64,000 nt of DNA from Metallyticus violacea (Eukaryota > Arthropoda > Insecta > Mantodea > Metallyticidae): positions 70,719,501 through 70,783,500 of the forward strand of contig CM060833.1 of the NCBI GenBank assembly GCA_030762175.1. Direction: 5' to 3'. Positions 24,486 through 36,400 of this stretch are shown here, piece after piece. The notes beneath the pieces are model-generated. The model was given only the letters and a program-made list of their open reading frames with translations, was not told where the DNA came from and searched no databases. A program made the position numbers and the translations under genes. The number at the start of each line of letters is the position of its first letter. The first letter of the stretch is position 1.

Positions 24486-25117
24486 AAATTAACAAAACTA
24501 TATCATTAGGAAAATGTGCACATGACCACTTGCAAAAGTTGTTTAGCAACTTCATGAGTTATACTGTGTTTATTGAGCAAATTTATCTAAAATGTAGACA
24601 AAATACTAACCAAACAGCAATGTGCTGCAATTTTTACATTCAAATCAGTACTCAAACTGCAACCAGTGTGCAATCTGGCCTTATGCCTGTGACATTTTTA
24701 CTTTAGGAATGCTGGCTGTGCACAATCCTGCCAATGACCAAAACTATCCACCAGTACAGAAATTGTATTGACACAACTGCAAATTTAATGAATGCAGATA
24801 TGCTGGAACAGTATGGGAGGAACTCTAGCTTTAGGCTAGATGATGTACATGTAAATAGCAAACATAGAGCATTACTCTGTCATTTGATATGTTCAAAATT
24901 AACACATGATTCAAAGATGTGGAATTACACCTATTTCAAATCAGTCAATATTGAAATGCACTGCCTTTGCATATAGTAGACTATGTACAATATAATATTT
25001 TAATAAATATATTAAGGTAAACATGAAAAGTGTGAAAATATGACACCAATGTTACTTGTAAGTTCCTAACATGTTGACCTGCTTATTACAAGATGTTCAT
25101 ATGATTGTTTGAAAAGC

Positions 25118-25320
25118 AGGTCACCATGGTTGAGCAGTTAGATTGCTCACCTTCCACCAGGGCAACTCAGGTTCAATCCCAGAACATATAAGTGGAATTT
25201 GTGGCAGATGAAGCCGTGTCTGGGCAAGTTTTCTTCAGGTACTATGGTTTTTTCTGTCACTCATTCCACTGCTGCTCAATCATTTCATCATCTTCAGTTT
25301 CATGTCAATCAACAAATGAA
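25118..25320 (+). mobile_element. SINE-like element with tRNA-like head (family S3)
   Basis: ATGGTTGAGCAGTTAGA (box A-like, about 25125) and GGTTCAATCCC (box B-like, about 25170) sit at tRNA-like spacing. About 130 bp of unrelated body follows (GTGGCAGATGAAGCCGTG, GGCAAGTTTTCTTC). Only one clear copy is in the window, so family status is inferred from the promoter boxes alone. Confidence 0.5.
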
Positions 25321-25324
25321 ACAT

Positions 25325-25440
25325 ATGTTCCGAATTTATGTAAGTGAATGGAGTTAGTGTGAAAAAAACTGTATACATTGTTTATATATACCACTCCATT
25401 GTCAACAGCTTCGTAAGTACACTTATTTGAACAAATGAAA
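25325..25440 (+). mobile_element. PLE pseudo-LTR fragment (59-kb type)
   Basis: ATGTAAGTGAATGGAGTTAG at 25337 matches the segment just 3' of the hammerhead in the 59-kb copy. It continues to CCACTCCATTGTCAACAGC and CGTAAGTAC, which match the 56285 and 59335 copies. It begins downstream of the ribozyme core, so no hammerhead is present. Confidence 0.6.
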
Positions 25441-25557
25441 AATTAATTTTGGAACATTGTGGCATGGATTTTGTTAATTTTTTGAATATTTGTATCTTAC
25501 CATAAGATGAGTAAAAATTATTTTGTTTTCATTTCAACCATCCATTTTTATTAAACC

Positions 25558-25780
25558 AGGTGAAGCTTCTCATCCTGCAGAATGAAAAGCTATGCAATAT
25601 GGGCATTTTCCAGACTATGCCATAAAATGCTGGTCTACACTATCCACTGTGTCAAGTGATATTAAATTCGAACAAATTGACTGCTTTGTACCCTCTGCAT
25701 GGCATGACTTGCGTTCTCCTAGTGCAGCTGTGAGCATGCTGGCCATTAGCTGTGAAGGTACGAGGTTCAAATACTTACTT
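25558..25780 (+). repeat. Dispersed repeat S4, copy 1 (possibly SINE)
   Basis: GCTTCTCATCCTGCAG (25565) and GCATGCTGGCC...GTGAAGGT...GGTTCAAAT (25733-25772) recur in inverted order at 26285-26470. The GGTTCAAAT motif resembles box B, so a tRNA-derived element is possible. It is strongly diverged. Confidence 0.45.
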
Positions 25781-26044
25781 TGACTATTTTTTTTTTCAGG
25801 GTAATTTAATGGGAGCAATAGTTTGGCACAGAAGAGATAAAAGTTTTTCTGTAGTATCATTTCACTTTAATTACGTGACTTTAAATGCAATCACAAATTG
25901 TTATTTGGATCTGTTTTACTGAACATAATAATTATATGCATATACCATTAGTTAAAAAAAAAAGATAAAGGTTGCAAGCAGTTCATATTGTGATCGTTAT
26001 GAACTCTCTGGTTCCCTATGTAGTACACTTAATTTTTTTTTTTT

Positions 26045-26105
26045 AATATTGTCGTTAACACCCGTTGCACTACTGAGGCACCACAGGCGGTAACAACAAT
26101 GACAT
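26045..26105 (-). mobile_element. S1 SINE tail fragment
   Basis: CGTTAACACCCGTTGCACTA and CTGAGGCACCACAGGCGG match the 3' tail of S1 copies such as 38169-38452. Only this tail is present. Confidence 0.6.
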
Positions 26106-26284
26106 ACTGGATTATCAAACAGACAAACTTTTACTTAAATTTTCATGTTTCCTCCACATGGTTGTAACAGGTGTTCGAACTGGCCACCATGCTGGAACCT
26201 CATATTTATAAGCAATTTCAATGTCTAGAATGTTCTTGGCATGAACAAAAACATGCTTTTTAGAACATTCTCAAAACACATGTT

Positions 26285-26470
26285 GAAAACAATAAAAATG
26301 TATGTTTCGGTCCATGATTTGAACCCCAGACCTTCACCGTGACAATCCAGCATGTCAACTGTTGTACTAGCACACCACATTAACAAGAACAGATCATAGC
26401 CTTAAACGAACAGATTGGTGAATGCCATCTGACCACCTGCAGGATGAGAAGATCCACTTGGTATACATTT
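26285..26470 (-). repeat. Dispersed repeat S4, copy 2
   Basis: The minus strand reads CTTCTCATCCTGCAGG, then GACATGCTGGATTGTCAC and GTGAAGGTCTGGGGTTCAAA, aligning with copy 1 at 25558-25780. Confidence 0.45.
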
Positions 26471-27549
26471 TTTTAAAATGCCAAAAAACTGCATAATTTG
26501 CTAACCATCACATACTTAATGCTGATTATCTGATAACTATAAGAGGTACATACCTGAGACAGGTGCCATTTTAAAGCTAAAGCTAAAATATAACATTATG
26601 GATTTTTCCAAAATTCACTGCTTCTTCAAGTTTTTAATTTTTAATTTTCTGAAAAATGTAATTTTTAAATTTTCTTAAAAGAATTATATTTAAAGGCACA
26701 TGTCTCTTAGTCCAAATTTCAAAATGGTATCTAATGGTATTATACAAAACTTAACATTTTCTTCTATGCAGTGACAAGGAATTAAATGCTTCAAGTTCAT
26801 TTTTTTTTATCATTTCTGTAGATGAAAATTACATGGTAAACTTTAAATGAATCTAATGAAGTTATAATTTGATTCATTACAAATTGAATTTGGAGGGAAA
26901 TAAAGAAAGGTGTGGGAATACATTGTCCTTTGACTTTAAACAAGCTCAGACATATAACAAATTATTATTGAGGAAATTGCTCAAATTTCATTTATATTAT
27001 TCTGCTTACTTGGACATGTTTCAAAGGCCTTTGATTTGAGTGATTTCCTCAATAATAATTTGTTATATTATACTATATTTCACTGTGAAAATTCCAGCTA
27101 TTCAAAAAAAAAACTGACATGTTTCTACCTGCTTGATCATGTGCTCTTCCTGTCATCTTTCCTCACAGCTCAGTTAAGAACTGTTTCTCTTTATGTACAC
27201 TTCAATATGTTTTAAAAGTGTACATTTAATGGGGCTGCATGTATTTATCCTTCAAGCTTTCTGTGATATTGGGCAGCACTGAGGGCCATTATAATACAAA
27301 AATATTTTTTTTCTTAAATGAGACTTCTTTGTGAGATTTAATCAATCAGGTTTGTGATCATATTTGTTTCATTTTAAATATGCAGGAAATTAAGTGGCAA
27401 AAAACTGTTGTAACCCTTTAAAAAAAGAGAGGGGCAATGACTTTGTAAATACTTATAACTGATGGATGGTTTCGCAAATCACATGAAAAGATGCACTGCA
27501 TTTAGGTTGCAGCTGGAAAAGGAAAAAACTTCATTCTGGCATAACAGTA

Positions 27550-29170
27550 TGCTGGAAAAGGAAATTTCTGCCAGGAATTCCGGTATTTAGGGTCCAAGGA
27601 GTTGAATATTTGGAACCAGATGCAGATATAAGCTACTTAAACGTCTCTTTGACATCCCTTGGTACAAAGAAATAGATTTCCAAGAAATATTGCAAATAAA
27701 AGGTCAAGAAGATTAAGAGAGCTTAGAAAGAGTTATTGTTTACTTACAATGATTCAGAGACAGAAATTCAGTGGGACACTGTTCATTTGAAACCACTTGT
27801 AAATGCACAGAAAATTTTGTTGACGAGTTTTCAGCTAAGCTAAACATGTTAAAAAAAACATGATTTCATGGCTAAACAAACAGCAATCTGTATTCTTTCA
27901 ACAGAAGAAAATTGAAATTTGTCCTAATGAACTGTACTGACTTGTGATTTTGCAAAAACTATTCATTTATTAGACAAGACAAAGCCCAGTCATTTCATTT
28001 GAACCACTCAATAGTAACTGTATATCCATTCGTAGTATACTAAAAGAAAAATAATGAATGTTTTCATTTGAGAATGCATGAAACATTTAAAACTACTTGT
28101 AAATGCACAGAAAATTTTGTTGATGAGTTTTCAGCTAAGCTAAACATGTTAAAAAAAACATGATTTCATGGCTAAACAAACAGCAATCTGTATTCTTTCA
28201 ACAGAAGAAAATTGAAATTTGTCCTAATGAACTGTACTGACTTGTGATTTTGCAAAAAACTATTTATTTATTAGACAAGACAAAGCCCAGTCATTTCATT
28301 TGAACCACTCAATAGTAACTGTTTATCCATTCGTAGTATACTAAAAGAAAAATAATAAATGTCTTCATTTCAGAATGCATGAAACATGATACAGTACTTG
28401 TTTATAACTTCCAAAGAAAACTTATTGCTCTTTTGAGAAGATAATTGCTTCCAAACTTGAAAAAGATAGTTTACTTTTCAAATGGTTTGGCAGAAATCTA
28501 AGGAGCTTTGCAAATTTGTGCAATCACTATAATGATTTCCAAGGCATTAAAGCATAGTGACATTTTTATGCCCCTGCACATTGTATGGAGTTTGTAATGG
28601 TGTTGGAGGCACAGTGAAGAGACCTGTAGCAAAGGCCACTCTTCAAAACCTTCTCTCAAATCAAAGAATAACACTTAGACAGCCTTTTGAGTGGGGGGGA
28701 AGAAACTTCCTACAACAATAACTTTTTTTGTATACTACAAATGAAGAATACATATAAAAAGAGAGAGATTTTTACAAGTGCGATTTGATGAAGCAGTTGC
28801 TGTTACTGGAACTCATCAGTTTCAGCCTTTTTCAGTGTAAACTGAAGTTTTAGCAACCAAAGTATATTCAGCTTTCAAAGAAATGGTTTTATATCATATT
28901 AAAATCATTTTCAGATTTCAAGATGTATCTTTTGACAACATGATTGGCTTTGTGGCATGCATCTATGGCAACCATGGTGGCTGGAATGTATTCTTTCAAT
29001 GAATGCTATTGAACATGAAGTTAAAATATCATTCTTCCACCCAGCTAAATCCTTCTCATGCCCTATGGAACCCGATGTTTTCATCATGCCAGCAAGTTTC
29101 ATTCTTTGTAAACTGGATCCAATCACATTTGTTGACAAATGTTCCAAGAAACATATCCAGAGTAAATCTC
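27550..29170 (+). pseudogene. Broken copy of an uncharacterised arthropod protein family
   Basis: Plus-strand pieces follow one protein in order. They are VDEFSAKLNMLKK (27820), a block with AENYSF-like and QDKAQSFHLN residues (about 27950-28010), VYFSNGLA (28468), FANLCNHYNDFQGIK (about 28508), FYAPAHC (28565), CNGVGGTVKRPVAKATLQN (28592), DNMIGFVACIYGNH (28936) and AIEHEVKISFFHPAKSFSCP (about 29006). I know this order (F.ENY.F..QD..Q..HW....T.HP / YFSDG..SQYKN..NF.NLC.H..DF / WHFFATSHGK..CDG.GGT.KR / W..G.V......D....FMHP.GP...F.WP) from an uncharacterised family abundant in arthropods, possibly spread with transposons. Frameshifts, stops and a 300-bp internal duplication make it non-functional. 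It lies 1.2 kb past the RRP12 3' end on the opposite strand. Confidence 0.6.
27788..28387 (+). repeat. 300-bp tandem duplication inside the pseudogene
   Basis: 27788-28087 is repeated head-to-tail at 28088-28387, with about 10 single-base differences and one 1-bp insertion in an A run. The period is 300 bp, a multiple of three. The unit covers the VDEFSAKLN...AENYSF region of the pseudogene. Confidence 0.95.
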
Positions 29171-29442
29171 ATGTAAGTGAAACCAAAAAGAGTGTTCTAA
29201 ATATTTCGACTCACAAGATATTATTGATGTGTGTTTCACTGTGTTTATTCCAAATTGAATTAATATTCAAAATTTATAACATTAAGGTTTTATGCAATTG
29301 GTTGATATGAAATGGACTTAACCCATTCAACATAATATGGTCCACCGATTCTTGGCACTCATGTATAAAACTATTGCCCTTTGCTGCCCATGAAAGCAAC
29401 TCTGTTTGGCTGGCAAGTGAATTGACATTAGAAGTCACATAC

Positions 29443-29735
29443 CACCACAGGTGGTCAAGGTTGTTAAGTTGCAGACTCATCAGTGGGAGGTTTGGGGTTT
29501 GAATCCTGCCAGGACCGTCCTCCATGACTGAGGTTTTTTCCAGGTTTTCCTCAGTCCTCATAGATGGCAAATGCTGAGAGGCACCCTAAACCTAGGCCTG
29601 GAATGATTCCTTCTTTAAAAATTAATCCTTTCCCAATATATCATTTCTTCTCATGTACCATCAGTGTCCATTACCTGTGGTGCCTCTGTAGAAAAAATAG
29701 GCATTAAAAACCATTCATTCATTCATTCATTCATT
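29443..29735 (+). mobile_element. S1 SINE, full length, heavily CpG-decayed
   Basis: Head CACCACAGGTGGTCAAGGTT, box B GGGTTTGAATCC, body GGTTTTTTCCAGGTTTTCC, tail GGCATTAAAAACC then (ATTC)n. Most CpGs of the family have become TG or CA here (compare 38169-38452), fitting an old methylated copy. Confidence 0.9.
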
Positions 29736-30312
29736 AGAATTCACTCATTCACTTTTCTTTGAAAAGCATTTGGGCATGTTTTCTACACAAAGTTATCTCT
29801 ATCCATTTATTTGTATGGTTCTGAGAGATGGTTAACAGCAAAAACATAATTGTGTAAAATATTGAATCATGTAAAAATGCTGCACCAAAAAAAAAAAACA
29901 AGTATAAATGATATGATATCAGAATTAAACATACATCTCATTAATCAAAAAACTAAAAAATGTGAAATAGAATGGACAGAGCATATTGAGGTCATTCAAC
30001 AAGTGGGGGCATCTTAACAAATACTTAGCTAGACATGACAACTCTTAAAAAACTGCTTAACGAAGGCTAAGATAGGCGATAATGCCGAATCCTGAAAAGT
30101 AGAAGAAAAATTTCCCTCATTCTGTAGTTTCCACACGTTAATCTAACATGATTAGTTTTCTTTTAAAGTAAGCTGATATCAAAGGAATGAAATCAGATCC
30201 TATAGGTGCACTTAAGCATCTTGCCACCAGTTAAAATGTTGATTTCTGTGAATGACTTGTGTACTGAAAATGAATAAAGGAAAATAAAAGGCCCTCCTAT
30301 GCATGGTAAATA

Positions 30313-30318
30313 TTTATT
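30313..30318 (-). terminator. RRP12 polyadenylation signal AATAAA
   Basis: The plus strand reads TTTATT, giving AATAAA on the minus strand 31 nt after the RRP12 stop codon. The predicted 3' UTR would be only about 50 nt. Confidence 0.6.
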
Positions 30319-30348
30319 GAAAACATTACACATACATGATCTATTGAT

Positions 30349-30454
30349 TTATCTTCTTCTAGCATCCTTTATCTTATATTTTGCACCTTTAATAGCTCCT
30401 TTCCGTGCTGCACTAATAACACTGTTAAATTGGCCAGCATGTTTCAGTTTTTTC
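30349..30454 (-). CDS. RRP12: RRP12 last coding exon
   Basis: Acceptor CTTGCAG then G, completing an Arg codon split with the previous exon. It codes for 34 residues rich in Lys/Arg ([19 protein letters not shown]..., ending ARRR) and a TAA stop at 30351-30349. The basic KLxGQF...AA.+G pattern is the conserved RRP12 C-terminus and is likely a nuclear/nucleolar targeting or RNA-binding tail. Confidence 0.93.
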
Positions 30455-33400
30455 CTGCAAGAAATAAAGTACATGAATATAGTAAGGCAAATTACATATA
30501 TTCCACTATTTTTAATATATATCCAAAATAAGAAACAGAATTTTAATTAAGGAATTAGAAAAATTATATTACTAATTTACTATATACAGATAAGGTTCTA
30601 TAGAAAAGTTATGGTTTTAAAGTATCAAAACTATAAAGTAATAGTCTTTTAGCATAAAATTCCTGTTCAATCTAAAATTATTAATGAAGATAACATTTTA
30701 TATCTAGTTAATACCTTTTTATTTTACCTTTGCTGATGACCAAAAAGGAATTATCATTTTTTAGAACCTAGTGCTGGGATAACTTATAAACATGAGAGAT
30801 AACCAAGTTGGGCTGACGTCAAGCTAGTGACAAGTAAAGAAGAAGGAAGGGTCTATGTCCTTACCAGGTGACAGCTTTATTTTGTTTATGCCCATTAACA
30901 ATACAGCCTGTCAAAACTGTTTCTATGTTGGTGATTTCCACCAACATTCCCTCAAGGCTGCTAATGTTATGTTCTGCTAAGTCAGGGTAGTGCAGAATGA
31001 AACAATAGCAGCAAATGTGAAAACAGCTTGCAGTAGTTGCACCAAAATGGGTAAACATAAAATAAATGGCAACATCTTATTTTGATTTAAAGTAAAACAC
31101 TAAAAATCATGTCGTTACATTAAAACTCTCTTTAAGTTTCACAAACACAATTATAAAAGTAATTTTGGTACATGTTTCTTGAGGTACATTCCTCACGAAA
31201 CATGCAATATAAGAATCTTAGTGTTTATACTAACCTTCTATTCAGCACTTTTCTAGATAGTGGAAGATAGGCATATGGATCTGGTTTTCCTTTCTTTTTA
31301 ACGTCACCTTTGGCTTTCTTGGCACGATATTCTACTCCGAGTGTAGTATTTCTGGCAGGTTTCATTATAGGACGATGAATTCCTGAGCCTCCAGCTGAAC
31401 AGATGCAAAAACAATGTTTTACAAAGTTCTCTATGCTTACTGAAGTGCTTTACTAATTAACAGCATGCTTTGCAATTATTTGTGCATTAAAAACTTATAA
31501 TACATCTGGAATGTTTTCAGTAATTCCAAAGGGGCAACAGAATGTATTGTCACCATTCACTTCTTAACAAGTTTTCCTCATACAATGAAAATAAATAGTT
31601 ATTTTTTACATTACCAGTTAAATTTAGGTGAGTAATTTCTTAACATCAATAAAAGCATGAATGCAGCAAATTTTTATTGAAACTATAAATTTTCTGAAAG
31701 TAAAATATATTCTAGACAGTAAAAGTATAGAAAAAATGATGATACTATTAGTCATATTTCAATATATATGCCAATATTGCTTAACCAATGAGCACATCAA
31801 TTATACCATTTGTTTTTGAGCATCCGCATTTTTTCTTCTTTGCAGCTTATATGACAAAACACACACATTTATTCCAATCCAATTCTTCTATAACTGTTCT
31901 TTGGTGAATTTGAAAATGTACAGCTTCCTGATGGACTTACAATTGTTTTCTTAAATCTTTCTGATCAAAGAATTTAAGCCTGGGCCTATTAAGTAGTCCC
32001 TACCAGTATTTCATAAGTGCTTAAATGCAGGCTCCTAGGTAATATTCAATAAAAATGAATGCAAAAGAAGTAAATAATTTATTTCTGGTGTCTAAAAATT
32101 CAGTATCTTCTAGTATGAGAGAGAGCCCGACAGAGACCAGATAAATTCAGACAATATTTGAGTCTTAAGGGATGCACTACTGAATTTCGGGCTGAAGTCA
32201 CCAATTTTCATATTTCTTGATTATTTTGCCCCATAAATATTTCCAGGATTATGAAAAATATGTGTGCCAAGTTTTACACAATTATTCTACTTCTAAGAGA
32301 CCTAACTCTCAAACACTTTAAATGGGTGCAGGTGGATGTAACATATCTATTACATAATTCTATTTATGATATACAGTTTTACCCGGCGTTAACATTTTTT
32401 CCATTGTTTACAACACTCTTTGATGATTCCCTACAGATTTCCTATGTTCACAATGCATTAAAATCTTCAAGTTTAAGTTTGTGAAATTTTATGCTTCTTG
32501 CTGTTTACACCATGCCAGGCAGTTTGAGCAGGAAAAAAATGTAAGTAAAATGCCATCGCAACCAACCAGAAGTACTTTGAGTAACCAAGATGTGATAGCA
32601 ACCATGGCCTGACCTTGAACACGGACCTTTCACTTTCCCTTGCAGCCAGGCATGTGATGATGCATTTATAAATGTTTTGCAATCTGTGGTGTTAAGTTTT
32701 CTTTCGAATCTTTCATTCTTTGAGAAGCTACATTGGTGTAAAGTTGTGAAACTATCAAGTGATTTTGCATTCGTCTAGCTAAGTTTTCATTTTGTGGCTA
32801 CTGTTTTAAGTTTGCTTTTGTTGCAGTTGTTAAAGTTACTGTTGAAATTTCACTACATTTACAATTTTTTTTTTTATTTTTTACATCTTAAGTTACTGTT
32901 GGAATATCACTACATTTAGAATTTTTTTTTATTTTTTACATCTTTCTTTTGGCTCTTTGTTCTTGTTATCTAAAGTCATTTGCCACAATCTCCTTGTTGC
33001 ATTATTCATTTATTTGTTAATCCATGTTTGTTATTGTTTTATTGTTAGTATTTACTCTTCTGGTTAGTAAGGGAAAAGAAGAAAAGCGTTCATGATTGAA
33101 GAGAAGGTTAGAATTTTGGAAAAACCTGATTCCTTCCAGAACAAAAATAAGCAACATACTCAAAATATGAGAAACTGAAAGAAATAGCAAAAAGATGGTT
33201 TAAAACTTTGAGAGCAGCAGGCATTCCAGTTAATAGTGTGCTCTTATGGGAAAAAGCACTTGGGATTTAAAATTTTAGCATATTCAATAGCTGGACCAAC
33301 CAATTTGGAAAAGGTAATACATAACACAAAATAACCTACAAAACTTACAAAATTGTTTGCGCAGAATCTATTGGGAAGTCTAAAAAGTTTTGTTGCTTCA

Positions 33401-36400
33401 AAAATGTGCAATAGTTGCCAACCTATGATGACAACCAAAAATCTTGGATGACCGCTGGAATCTGCATCTTTTAAAGTCTCAATCCTAGATGCACTCCACT
33501 TCATTGAAAAATCCTAGAAGGATGTTAAGCAGACTACAATCACAAATTACTTCTTGAAAGCATTATTCTTAAAGAATCGTACCTACTCTCAACTGCCAGC
33601 AGAGGAAAAAGAAGGCCTGCTTCCTTCTGCAGGGGAAACATTGCAGCCAGACTGCACTTTTGAGGACTTTCTGCAGGTGGCTAATGCTGTGGTAAGTGCA
33701 GAGGAAAGAGATGTGAAGGAATTTGTTGCAGAATGAGAGCAGCAGAGTCCCCCATCAGTGATGAAAAAGAAGAAAGTGAGTATTGCGAAGTAATGTCCAG
33801 CAGTGCTGACGCAAGTGCAGCAGTGGAAGTATTATACATTGTCATCTGTAGAAGAGGGGTTGAAAATAATTTTGATATTCTTTATGGACTTGAATGAATA
33901 TAAAGGACTTAAGGAATATGAGAAGCAAATACATTTTGGATTATTTTGGTGGAAACAATAATTGTATTTTTTATCTAGAGAAAGAACATTTATTGCATCT
34001 TAGATAATTCCAAATCCATACTTTGAAAGATAACCTGGAAATAAAAGGAATGTACATATCTATTACACAATATTTTAACCATCCTTCTCCTACCCAATGG
34101 ATGAGCTGAATTATAAATGATAACATTGATATTTGAGGTAAGTACTAGGAATAAAAAAAATATGTACTTTATATTAATAATGTGCATTTGTGAAAACGTT
34201 TACCTCTTTTTACCATAGCATTTTTTCCTACTGAAGCAGTTTCCCATGATTTCCACTTTCCCCCCATTTACATCACTATTCCTTTGATCCCTAGTAAAGT
34301 GTAAAAGGGGGATAATATTGTATTACATAATAATGCATTTTTCAGATTTTCAGGCAATATAAATCATTCTTCTATAACACTATGTGAGATAGTGACATTT
34401 AATTTTTACCTGTTAACAATAATATAATGCATGGAAATGTGTATTAATTTGGGTGTAACATAAATATATTGGTATAAAATAATTTTTATTTGCCACAAAA
34501 AAAAATACTTATTCTATATATATGAAAAGATATGATAAAATTATTAAGCAACCCCATGGTTCAAACATTCTGCTAATTTTCAGATAAAGAGGAACTAAAA
34601 ATGTTCATTCATTGCTTTAAAATGTGATTTCTTAATAGACCGAACATTTCTTTACAAAATATTTAATTTTTCTTTACATTTTCAAAATTTAAAATTTGAA
34701 ATTTTGCACAAGTCTTATATTACTATTAGGATGAGCTGGTAAAAATTGCATTACAATTTATAAAAATAAAACTATGAAGGTTTTAAAATTCGTTGCACAT
34801 CTCCTTAAGTACCAGAGTGGAAACTTGTATAAATTGAGCCCAATTTTGATAGAAAAGTCTGCCAATAGTTCCAGCAATGAAAAGCACTATAAGAAAATTA
34901 ATAAAATGAAATTTTACTCTGTAGTAAGTGCAATAAGAGGAGTTAATGAAAGAGTATATAACTTTGCTTCAGATCTTGGATTAAAACTATGAAACATTTC
35001 TTACCTCTGTACTTTGCTGCTGGCTGGCTGGAGGCAACACTTTTTGTAGCTGTACTAACACTCAACTTTCTCTTTCTGTTTAAAGGTTCTGTTGCTGTAG
35101 ATTTACTGTCTTCATCATCATTTATGTCTTCATCTGCAATCAAACAATAGATTGAAAACTGCACAATTAGTACAACTTAGTTTTATGATTGGATGATGGA
35201 AATTTTGGTGCAAACCAGCTGGTGCTGATGACTGGTTTGCACCAAAATTTCACCTGTGTCTTAACAATGTTGATTTCCCATACTGTCTATGTAGTCTGTC
35301 AAATTTAATTAGAACCAAAATCTTCCTTTGTGAGAAACCAGATTATACGTTGCTCAATATAAAATGAACTCTAATGCAACTAAATGAGCAGCATTAACCT
35401 TGTAGCAGCTATGTGGTAGGGGGCATATTCAGCACTCTACCACCACGAAAATTCCCATTCCCCTTGGAGAAGTTCACTGACCACTAGGAGGAAAGAAAGT
35501 TCTAATTTATCCCCATCATATTTATCTAATCCAATAATTTAATAGTATCTTTTGGCCACATGAGTTTCAAAAGAAACTTTAAAACCATGTTCCATACAAA
35601 GTTTTTATCTACATCAGTTCAAAGAATTAAAATGGAAAACAGTATATGACCAGTGACTAAAATATTATAAAAGCTTCAAAATTCATAGTCATCAAAACAG
35701 CAGATGATAATAAACTTAACAAATTACTTTACTACAAAACAAATAAATTGTAAAACTGCATTTTGCATTTGTTTTCCAATACATGTGATTGCAGCAAAAA
35801 TGCAGAGTAGAGTAGCACATGTCAGAAAAATTCAAGAAAATATACAATGTCCAGGGCCCCTATTCCACAAAAATATGGTCCACAATACATTACAAGTGCA
35901 AGTATGGAATTGTAACTTCCTGTTCGCAAAATAATATATAAACCTTATATTAGTAGAATAACTTCTAATATTCTATTATTCTAATATATTCTATTATTCT
36001 AATATATTCTAATATAAATATAAATATTTATATTAGAATTAGAATAAATAAATTCTAATATTCTAATATAAAAGAAACAGTACAAAAAATAAAAAAATCT
36101 ATCAAGGAAGGAAGCAGTTGCTCATTTTAGACTGGCCACTGGACAGGATTGTCTGGCAAAACATCTCCACAGATTTGGTTTTATGAATGATAACACATGT
36201 AAGATCTGCAATACTGACAAGATTCTAAACGGAGAACATCTATTGGGATGCACAGAACTGAGGAAAGCTGCACCTGACGGGAAAATACACAAATTATATT
36301 GGCTGGCAAGGGAAAAATTGATAGATTAAAATCCTGCACATTAGATCAACACCACCACCTTATATTAGTAAAGATATTTACAGTGAAGCAACTGAAATAT

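Noticed and set aside
30861..31058. 65-codon minus-strand frame near the RRP12 end, LINE endonuclease-like in places
   Set aside because: Similarity is too vague (only [10 protein letters not shown] looks suggestive), and no catalytic motif can be placed.
33244..33504. 86-codon minus-strand frame
   Set aside because: Antisense to the Tigger relic, which has convincing plus-strand motifs.
35219..35245. Hammerhead in the 35-kb palindrome loop (CTGATGA)
   Set aside because: No GAAA box or stem II follows; the match is only seven bases.
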